Below, in pieces: positions 57,977-64,000 of a stretch of DNA of 64,000 bases. A model generated the notes under the pieces. It saw only the letters and a program-made list of their open reading frames with translations. It was not told the DNA's origin and made no database searches. The translations under genes and the position numbers were made by a program. How positions within the stretch are numbered: the first letter of the stretch is position 1; every line of letters starts with the position of its first letter. Source of the stretch: Methylotenera sp. L2L1 (GTDB lineage: Bacteria; Pseudomonadota; Gammaproteobacteria; Burkholderiales; Methylophilaceae); contig NZ_JQMG01000001.1 of the NCBI RefSeq assembly GCF_000744605.1, positions 620,001-684,000 of the forward strand, read 5' to 3'.

Positions 57977-59113
57977 ATGACGATTAATCGCGAAGAGATT
58001 GCGGAAAAATCGCTATGGGTGAGTCTGGGCAGCATTTCTGGTGTAGGCTCCCAGACCTACTGTAACTTGCTCAAAGCTTTTGGCAGCCCAGCTAACGTCT
58101 ATGCTGCAAGCCTTTCACAACTAAAAGAAGTTGTTTCTGCAAACATTGCCAGCCTGATTAATAAGGGCTTTGACCAAGAGCGTTTCGACGATCTTGCACA
58201 ATGGCTATCATCTCCTAACAATCATCTCGTCACACTGGCGGACATTGAGTATCCGCAATCCTTACTGGAAATCAGTGATCCGCCGCCCTATTTATACGCA
58301 AAAGGAAATTTAGCGCTACTGAATCAACCCAGTATCGCCATCGTTGGTAGCCGCAATGCATCCGTACAAGGTGAAAAGAACGCAGAAGCATTTGCGTATG
58401 ACTTATGCCACCATGGCCTTTGTATTGTCAGTGGACTTGCATTAGGCATTGACGGTGCCGCACACCGAGGGGCACTTAAAGCAAATGGTGCAACAATCGC
58501 GGTAGTAGGGACTGGGCTAGATATCGTATATCCAGCAAAACATCGAGAACTCGCACACGAAATTGTTGAACACGGCTTGATTGTGTCTGAATTTGCATTA
58601 GGCACGCCATCTAAACCGCAGAATTTTCCAAAAAGAAACCGCATTATTAGCGGTCTAAGCCTAGGCTGCTTGGTAGTAGAGGCGAACATTCAAAGCGGCT
58701 CTCAAATCACCGCACGCATGGCAGCAGAGCAAGGCAGAGAAATTTTTGCAATGCCAGGCTCGATTCATTCCCCTATGTCTAAAGGCTGCCATCAGCTGAT
58801 TAAACAGGGTGCAAAGCTAGTGGATTGCTTACAAGACATTACTGAAGAGTTGAAAATCCACACTCAGATCAACACCTCTTTATCAGCCACACCAGCAGAC
58901 CACACGCCTGAACACCAGAAAACTGATAACGCCTCTACAAACTCATCAGAACGATTATTACTCGATACTATGGGCTTTGACCCAGCGCCTTTAGAGCGCC
59001 TAGTTACGTTAACAGGCTTGACGGTAGCCGAAGTTTCATCCATGCTAATGTTACTAGAGCTTGAAGGGAAAGTGACCAGTCTATCAGGAGGACAATATCA
59101 AAAAATTATGTAG
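57977..59113 (+). CDS. dprA: DNA processing protein DprA
   Basis: A 378-residue RecA loader for incoming single-stranded DNA in natural transformation. An N-terminal SAM-like domain (1-70) precedes the Rossmann-like DprA/Smf domain ('IAIVGSRNASVQGEKNAEAF', 'VSGLALGIDGAAHRGAL', 'FPKRNRIISGLSLGCLVVEA'). A winged-helix DprA_WH domain ends it ('LLDTMGFDPAPLERLVTLTG'). It starts 6 bp after the LysM gene. With the pil genes it is consistent with, but does not prove, competence. Confidence 0.95.
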   Translation: MTINREEIAEKSLWVSLGSISGVGSQTYCNLLKAFGSPANVYAASLSQLKEVVSANIASLINKGFDQERFDDLAQWLSSPNNHLVTLADIEYPQSLLEISDPPPYLYAKGNLALLNQPSIAIVGSRNASVQGEKNAEAFAYDLCHHGLCIVSGLALGIDGAAHRGALKANGATIAVVGTGLDIVYPAKHRELAHEIVEHGLIVSEFALGTPSKPQNFPKRNRIISGLSLGCLVVEANIQSGSQITARMAAEQGREIFAMPGSIHSPMSKGCHQLIKQGAKLVDCLQDITEELKIHTQINTSLSATPADHTPEHQKTDNASTNSSERLLLDTMGFDPAPLERLVTLTGLTVAEVSSMLMLLELEGKVTSLSGGQYQKIM

Positions 59114-59178
59114 TTTTTAATTTCAAATTTCAGTTAAACCATTTCATTTAAGTTAATCATTTAAAAAGGATAATAATT

Positions 59179-59652
59179 ATGTTTGAAGCCTTGGTTTACA
59201 TGTTCGAAAACTACATTGATACGCAATTTAGACCTGACAACAACACTTTAACAAGAGAGTTGTTTGCTGCAGGTTTTGACGAAGAAGACATTAATGGCGC
59301 TTGCGATTGGTTCAATCAGCTAGAATCCATGACCGGCAAGCCTGAGCTATTTCAAATGGCAGATGCAGCCAATAGCCGGGTGTTCACGGAAATAGAACTT
59401 AAGAAAATTTCAGGTGAAAGTATCGGCTTTATTTTATTTCTAGTACAAGCCAAGATACTGAATACATCACAACGAGAACTAGTATTAGAGCTCGCAATGA
59501 ATCTACCGCAAGCCACGATTGGCATCGAAGAAATGCGCTGGATTGTACTGATGACGACATGGGGCGCTAGCAAATCTGGCCCAGATAAAACAAAAGAATA
59601 TTTGTTTATTGAAGATGTGTTGCTCAGCGAGCAAAAACCGACATTACATTAA
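59179..59652 (+). CDS. smg: Smg family protein (DUF494)
   Basis: A 157-residue cytoplasmic protein. 'MFEALVYMFENYIDTQ' and 'LTRELFAAGFDEEDINGACDW' are typical of the Smg family. The link to dprA is conserved across proteobacteria. Function is unknown. An AAGGA-type site (AAAAAGGATAA) precedes the ATG. Confidence 0.93.
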   Translation: MFEALVYMFENYIDTQFRPDNNTLTRELFAAGFDEEDINGACDWFNQLESMTGKPELFQMADAANSRVFTEIELKKISGESIGFILFLVQAKILNTSQRELVLELAMNLPQATIGIEEMRWIVLMTTWGASKSGPDKTKEYLFIEDVLLSEQKPTLH

Positions 59653-59676
59653 CGCAAATACCATTAACTTAGACTC

Positions 59677-59731
59677 AAAGATTAAGCACTCATCATGGAC
59701 AATCTTAAATAACAAGATGAGTGCAATCTTT
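59677..59731. terminator. Candidate bidirectional terminator between smg and metF
   Basis: The arms AAAGATT-GCACTCATC and GATGAGTGC-AATCTTT pair around a 21-nt loop with small bulges. It lies between two convergent genes. There is no clean T run, so the assignment is moderate. Confidence 0.45.
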
Positions 59732-59778
59732 AATCAAGCTCGGCCACCTAATAAGCTGTTTTAGTCTTGCAAGATGCT

Positions 59779-60621
59779 CTAGTCTTGAACATTCTCAATG
59801 ATATTACTAATGATATTTGATTGGTTCAATGTATAGAAATGCAAACTCGGCACTCCCCAAGCTAACAAGGTTTCACACAATTCACTGACCACATCAACAC
59901 CAAAAGCACGCAACGATACCATATCATCTCCATACTCTTCCAAGCGCATTTTTAGCCAACGTGGGATTTCAGCACCGCAAACACTAGAGAAGCGCGCTAA
60001 CTGCGTGATGTTATATATCGGCATAATGCCAGGCACGATAGGTACATTGATGCCTAATGCGTCACATTGATCAACAAAGCGGAAATAAGCATCCGCATTA
60101 TAGAAATACTGCGTAATCGCTGAGTTAGCACCCGCATCCACTTTTCGCTTCAAATTTAACAAGTCAGCCGCTGGTGTACGCGCCTCAGGATGAAACTCTG
60201 GGTACGCCGCCACTTCAATACTAAAGTGATCGCCAGTTTCTTCGCGAATAAATGCGACCAACTCCGAAGCGTATTTAAAATCACCAGCACTTACTTCACC
60301 CGATGGGATATCGCCCCTTAAAGCAACTAAGCGCTTAATGCCTTGTGCCTGATAAGCTAGCAACAAATCACGAATTTCTGACTTGCTAGATGATATGCAG
60401 GAAATATGCGGTGCGGACTGAAATCCTTCACGCTGAATTTCTAGCACTGTATCCATAGTTCTATCTCGCGTAGAACCACCAGCACCAAAGGTGACGGAAA
60501 AAAATTCTGGATTAAATTTCGCTAACTTGGCACGTGCTTCACGCAGTTTATCCATACCCTCTGTTGTTTTAGGTGGAAAAAACTCAAAACTAAGGTCGAA
60601 CTTTTTAGCAGTCGGTTTCAT
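59779..60621 (-). CDS. metF: 5,10-methylenetetrahydrofolate reductase
   Basis: A 280-residue flavoprotein that makes 5-methyl-THF for methionine synthesis. 'LSFEFFPPKTTEGMDKL' holds the catalytic Glu, 'SVTFGAGGS' and 'ALRGDIP' follow, and 'ITQYFYNADAYFRFVD' is the folate-binding block. Length is normal. It is in one direction with ahcY and the small membrane protein, so the SAH riboswitch may also affect it. Confidence 0.97.
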   Translation of the reverse strand: MKPTAKKFDLSFEFFPPKTTEGMDKLREARAKLAKFNPEFFSVTFGAGGSTRDRTMDTVLEIQREGFQSAPHISCISSSKSEIRDLLLAYQAQGIKRLVALRGDIPSGEVSAGDFKYASELVAFIREETGDHFSIEVAAYPEFHPEARTPAADLLNLKRKVDAGANSAITQYFYNADAYFRFVDQCDALGINVPIVPGIMPIYNITQLARFSSVCGAEIPRWLKMRLEEYGDDMVSLRAFGVDVVSELCETLLAWGVPSLHFYTLNQSNIISNIIENVQD

Positions 60622-60640
60622 TTCTATTTCTTTTTAGTAA

Positions 60641-60985
60641 TTATTTATCATCAATCAATATTGCAGTCAGTAGCCATGACAGCACACTATAAAGTACAGC
60701 GCCTAAGATGCCTGCCCCTAAGGTATCAACATGAAAACCTTGCAGCCATTGTCCTACAAGATAGAACAAGACCCCATTGATCACTAAAATAAATAGCCCT
60801 AATGTTAGGACAGTAATCGGCAAGGTTAATATGACGAGCAATGGTCTAATCAGAACATTGACTAACCCTATCACGAAGGCCGCCAGCAAGGCAGTCAAAA
60901 AACTTGCCACATGAATATTGGGCAACAAATATGCGACAGCTAATAAGGCTAATGCATTTAATATCCAAACCAATAACAGCTTCAT
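60641..60985 (-). CDS. Small four-TM protein, phage holin 4 superfamily (not a phage gene)
   Basis: A 114-residue membrane protein with three to four hydrophobic segments. 'LPNIHVASFLTALLAAFVIG', 'NVLIRPLLVILTLPITVLTLG' and 'GAVLYSVLSWLL' match the PF04020 family, which databases often name 'phage holin'. It is a chromosomal gene between ahcY and metF, a conserved betaproteobacterial arrangement. Function is unknown. Confidence 0.85.
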   Translation of the reverse strand: MKLLLVWILNALALLAVAYLLPNIHVASFLTALLAAFVIGLVNVLIRPLLVILTLPITVLTLGLFILVINGVLFYLVGQWLQGFHVDTLGAGILGAVLYSVLSWLLTAILIDDK

Positions 60986-61028
60986 GTGGCAGCTCCTTAT
61001 ATATGCTTAAGCTACTAAGCAGTTTTTA

Positions 61029-62438
61029 TTAATAACGATAAGTGTCGGGCTTAAATGGACCTTGTTTTTGCACACCGATATAAGCCGCTTGCTCATCGGT
61101 GAGTGTCGACAATTGTGCATTCAGCTTTTTCAATTGTAATACAGCTACTTTTTCATCTAGATGTTTAGGTAAAGTATATACGCCTACTGGGTATTTACTT
61201 GTTTGCGTAAACAACTCGATTTGTGCAATCGTTTGATTGGCAAATGAAGAGCTCATCACATAGCTTGGGTGACCTGTACCACAACCCAAGTTAACCAAAC
61301 GGCCTTGTGCCAACAGAATGATCTTTTTACCATCCGGGAAAATCACATGGTCAACTTGTGGCTTAATTTCATCCCACTCGTATTTTTCAAGTGAAGCAAC
61401 ATCAATTTCATTATCAAAGTGACCAATGTTACAAACAATTGCTTGATCTTTCATTTTCGCCATGTGGTCATGTGTAATCACATGATAGTTACCAGTCGCC
61501 GTCACGAAAATGTCGCCATGCTCTGCTGCGTAATCCATCGTTACCACGCGGTAACCTTCCATCGCTGCTTGCAATGCACAAATTGGGTCAATTTCAGTTA
61601 CCCAAACTTGGGCTGATAACGCACGCAATGCTTGTGCAGAGCCCTTACCCACATCGCCATAACCAGCAACGATTGCAATCTTACCAGCGATCATCACATC
61701 CGTAGCGCGTTTGATTGCGTCTACCAAAGACTCACGACAGCCATATAAGTTATCAAATTTTGATTTAGTCACAGAGTCGTTCACGTTAATGGCAGGGAAA
61801 GCCAACTTACCCTCTTTATGCATTTGATACAAACGATGTACACCAGTAGTTGTTTCTTCAGTCACACCTTTAATTTGTGCTAAACGTGTTGAGTACCATG
61901 TTGGGTCTGTCGCCAGCTTATCTTTAATCGCAGCAAACAAACACGTTTCTTCTTCTGACGTAGGGTTTGCAATCACTGATAAATCTTTTTCTGCGCGCGT
62001 ACCAAGATGTAACAGCAACGTTGCATCGCCGCCGTCATCCAGAATCATGTTGCTGTAACCGCCGTCAGTCCACTCAAAAATACGATGCGTGTAATCCCAA
62101 TACTCAGTCAGCGTTTCACCTTTAATTGCAAACACTGGTGTGCCACCTGCAGCAATCGCTGCTGCGGCGTGATCTTGAGTAGAGTAAATATTACAAGATG
62201 CCCAACGTACATCCGCACCTAGGTCTTTTAAGGTTTCAATCAGCACCGCTGTTTGAATCGTCATGTGTAAGCTACCCGTAATACGAGCACCTTTAAGTGG
62301 TTGTGCTTTAGCAAACTCTTCACGAATCGCCATCAAACCTGGCATTTCTGTTTCAGCAATCGCAATTTCTTTGCGACCAAAAGTCGCTAAATTAATATCG
62401 GCAATTACGTAATCTTTAAATTCAGTCACAGTATTCAT
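61029..62438 (-). CDS. ahcY: Adenosylhomocysteinase (SAH hydrolase)
   Basis: A 469-residue NAD-dependent enzyme that splits SAH into homocysteine and adenosine. I set the start at the ATG at 62438 ([17 protein letters not shown]), preceded by AAGGAA. A start at 62504 would lie in the riboswitch leader. Motifs are '[21 protein letters not shown]', '[14 protein letters not shown]' and the NAD loop '[16 protein letters not shown]' (here [10 protein letters not shown]). The extra loop of bacterial SAHases is present. Expression should rise with SAH through the riboswitch upstream. Confidence 0.97.
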   Translation of the reverse strand: MNTVTEFKDYVIADINLATFGRKEIAIAETEMPGLMAIREEFAKAQPLKGARITGSLHMTIQTAVLIETLKDLGADVRWASCNIYSTQDHAAAAIAAGGTPVFAIKGETLTEYWDYTHRIFEWTDGGYSNMILDDGGDATLLLHLGTRAEKDLSVIANPTSEEETCLFAAIKDKLATDPTWYSTRLAQIKGVTEETTTGVHRLYQMHKEGKLAFPAINVNDSVTKSKFDNLYGCRESLVDAIKRATDVMIAGKIAIVAGYGDVGKGSAQALRALSAQVWVTEIDPICALQAAMEGYRVVTMDYAAEHGDIFVTATGNYHVITHDHMAKMKDQAIVCNIGHFDNEIDVASLEKYEWDEIKPQVDHVIFPDGKKIILLAQGRLVNLGCGTGHPSYVMSSSFANQTIAQIELFTQTSKYPVGVYTLPKHLDEKVAVLQLKKLNAQLSTLTDEQAAYIGVQKQGPFKPDTYRY

Positions 62439-62530
62439 ATGTTTTCCTTGAATGTGTGACCGGGGGGAAGGGGTGTTTATTGAAGATACATCTATCTCAC
62501 CCATATCCCGTGCCCGGCACGGTTAATATT

Positions 62531-62605
62531 GGTGAGCGTCGTTTACTGCATTTTTCTGAGCCTGGGAGCCTGTATGATTAACACGCCTCGCAACGCCCCT
62601 CAGAA
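62531..62605 (-). promoter_or_regulatory. SAH riboswitch upstream of ahcY
   Basis: Read on the minus strand, P1 is formed by TTCTGAG (62605-62599... 5' arm) and CTCAGAA (3' arm at 62560-62554). Between and after them lie the conserved blocks GGGGCGTTGCGAGGC, CCCAGGCTCAG and AACGACGCTCACC, which match the SAH riboswitch consensus closely and allow its pseudoknot. It sits about 90 nt before the ahcY ATG. Downstream hairpins (GGGTG/CACCC enclosing AGATA/TATCT) may be the expression platform. Confidence 0.88.
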
Positions 62606-62614
62606 GTAGGGTTT

Positions 62615-62642
62615 ATTATACTTGATATTGCCTTTAGCACAA
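62615..62642 (-). promoter_or_regulatory. Sigma-70 promoter of ahcY
   Basis: On the minus strand a perfect -10 TATAAT (62620-62615) lies 16 bp from a TTGTGC -35 (62642-62637). The predicted start near 62608 is just before the riboswitch P1 arm, which supports both assignments. Confidence 0.7.
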
Positions 62643-62690
62643 ATACAGCATGCCAAGCTTTTGTTTTATATCTAAATTACTATCACCAAC

Positions 62691-63893
62691 TTACTCTGCC
62701 CACAACTTATCGACATCATGCACACCCCAAAGCACAGGGTCTTCATGTCCAACAATTTCGTCGTTTACGCCGCCTCTAGATAAATCTAGAGTTTCGACCA
62801 TGAGCCTTGTGTTAGATTTTGTGGAAAAAAACACTTTGACGATAGGTTTTAATAAAGACTTTGGACTTTGATCAACCACCACCGCCAAGCGCCCTGACTT
62901 TAATTTGACCATAGACCCGATAGGATAAATACCGACGCTTTTAACGAATGCTTTAAACACAACGTCATCAAAATGTCCCGCCCACTGCGACATGCGCTGC
63001 AACGAGACACCGGGCTCCCAGCCATCTTTATAAGGCCGATTGGAGGTGACCGCGTCATAGACGTCACATACTGCACCCATTTTCGCAAACAAGCTAATCG
63101 CATCCCCTTGCAAGCGATGCGGATAGCCCATGCCATCCACTTTTTCATGGTGATGCAAACACACATCCAATGCCACAGAGTCGGTAATATGTGCCTGCAT
63201 TAATAACTCATGCCCACGTTCAGGATGCAACTTGACTAAAGCAAACTCATCCTCGGTCAGCGCACCTGGCTTATTCAGGACATCCATAGGAATGGCCGCT
63301 TTACCAATGTCGTGTAGCAGGCCAGCCAATCCAGCTTGCTTAACCTCCTGCTCCGACATGCCCAATTCTTTAGCCAGCGCCACCATCAGCGCACAGACGG
63401 CCACTGAATGCATATAGGTATAGTCATCTTTTGTCTTGAGCCTAGCTAGACTGATGAGTGCTCCTTGATTACGTGCTATCGAATCTGCAATATCATTGAC
63501 AAACTGCATCGCGGCTTCAGCTTTAATTGCTTTACCCATACGAGCATCATTAAACATGGAGGTAACGGCTTTTTTTGAAGCAGAAATGACTTGTTTGGCC
63601 TTACTGCGTTCTTCTGCTGAAGTAACTTGCTTAACTTTAGGTAGCTTATCATCCGCTGGCAACGCAACAACAGGATCCACATCCTGAACATCATCTTCAA
63701 TCTGAATGACATCCAAACCTTTAGAGGTGTCAATAACAACCTCTTTAACAACGCTAGTTTGCAACTTCTTCAAATCTGCGAAATCTTCTAACTTAAATGC
63801 CCTTTTCCAAAAAGGATGGTCTATCCACGGCCCTTTAAGCTCATGAATAAACATACCCAAACGCACTTGTTTTGTAGAAACGATTTTTAACAT
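62691..63893 (-). CDS. DUF3391 and HD-GYP domain protein, probable c-di-GMP phosphodiesterase
   Basis: A 400-residue protein. The N-terminal DUF3391 domain (about 1-130) begins 'STKQVRLGMFIHELKGPW'. The HD-GYP domain (about 140-320) has the HD dyad in 'AGLLHDIGKAAIP' (H194, D195), 'HPERGHELL', 'LHHHEKVDGMGYPHR' with the GYP signature at 256-258, and 'CDVYDAVTSNRPYKDGW'. All metal and signature residues are present, so it is probably an active phosphodiesterase that lowers c-di-GMP. The gene stands alone. The output is unknown, with type IV pili a plausible target. Confidence 0.92.
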   Translation of the reverse strand: MLKIVSTKQVRLGMFIHELKGPWIDHPFWKRAFKLEDFADLKKLQTSVVKEVVIDTSKGLDVIQIEDDVQDVDPVVALPADDKLPKVKQVTSAEERSKAKQVISASKKAVTSMFNDARMGKAIKAEAAMQFVNDIADSIARNQGALISLARLKTKDDYTYMHSVAVCALMVALAKELGMSEQEVKQAGLAGLLHDIGKAAIPMDVLNKPGALTEDEFALVKLHPERGHELLMQAHITDSVALDVCLHHHEKVDGMGYPHRLQGDAISLFAKMGAVCDVYDAVTSNRPYKDGWEPGVSLQRMSQWAGHFDDVVFKAFVKSVGIYPIGSMVKLKSGRLAVVVDQSPKSLLKPIVKVFFSTKSNTRLMVETLDLSRGGVNDEIVGHEDPVLWGVHDVDKLWAE

Positions 63894-64000
63894 GCTTGAC
63901 TGCCGTATAGTAAAGCCACATCACTAGAGTAAATTAAGTACTTTAAGATAGCGGCCACTGATTAAGTTTTAAACAAAAGGTAAAGAGGCTGTCATCACCT

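Noticed and set aside
60641-60985. Possible prophage signal from a 'phage holin' family match
   Set aside because: PF04020 members are ordinary chromosomal membrane proteins, and the ahcY-metF setting is core. No other phage gene is near.
61029-62504. Longer AhcY form starting at 62504
   Set aside because: The extra 22 residues lie in the riboswitch leader and do not resemble AhcY. The ATG at 62438 has an AAGGAA site.
63894-64000. Possible gene start at the right edge
   Set aside because: The last 107 bp hold no supported coding start or RNA. They are probably the upstream region of the HD-GYP gene.

Overview
The window looks like a chromosomal segment of a betaproteobacterium with moderate to low GC, most likely a Methylophilaceae (Methylotenera/Methylophilus-like) methylotroph. 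This is inferred from protein character and gene order: pilMNOPQ-aroKB, kdsD-kdsC-lptCAB-rpoN-hpf-hprK-rapZ-PTS, def-fmt-htpX-rsmB-DUF4390-ntrYX, and ahcY-metF behind a SAH riboswitch. No methanol oxidation or formaldehyde assimilation genes lie here, so the family call is an inference. I saw no tRNA, rRNA, CRISPR array, intact IS element or prophage. The window is mostly core genome.

Layout. 1-2741: the 3' edge of a HDOD gene, then mtgA, aroE and a rhodanese gene (minus). 2742-8109: a nitrogen regulation block with glnA behind a sigma-54 promoter and two NtrC-type sites, a DUF4124 protein, ntrB and ntrC. 8110-9720: a small accessory islet with a REPIN-like element, a DUF6445 protein and a broken parDE toxin-antitoxin pair. 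9722-12483: porin, a second REPIN-like element in inverted orientation, dgt. 12629-19715: aroB, aroK and the type IV pilus alignment/secretin genes pilQPONM. 19913-24722: mrcA (PBP1a), exonuclease III, a HAD phosphatase and a TPMT-family methyltransferase. 24732-26879: an AT-rich, probably transferred AAA_13-like ATPase gene. 26988-39676: a long minus-strand run linking oligopeptidase A, a regulatory PTS (EI, HPr, EIIA), RapZ, HprK, HPF, sigma-54 and LPS transport/Kdo genes.

39986-47218 (plus): a CPA2 antiporter, a ThiO-like oxidase, trpG-trpD-DUF3465-trpC and hemB. 47350-56619 (minus): a conserved hypothetical gene, ntrX, ntrY, DUF4390, rsmB, htpX, fmt and def, with one small opposite-strand periplasmic protein gene. 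56801-59652 (plus): a LysM protein, dprA and smg. 59779-63893 (minus): metF, a small membrane protein and ahcY under a SAH riboswitch (methyl cycle), then a DUF3391/HD-GYP protein.

The regulatory theme is nitrogen/carbon control: sigma-54, NtrBC, NtrYX, glnA and the HprK/HPr PTS are all here. The items most worth a second look are the NtrX-like regulator whose AAA+ ATPase domain has lost its catalytic motifs, the orphan AAA_13-like ATPase, the paired REPIN elements, the decayed parDE pair, and an NtrC-type palindrome that doubles as a terminator stem upstream of ntrB. I did not find a convincing multi-gene novel system.
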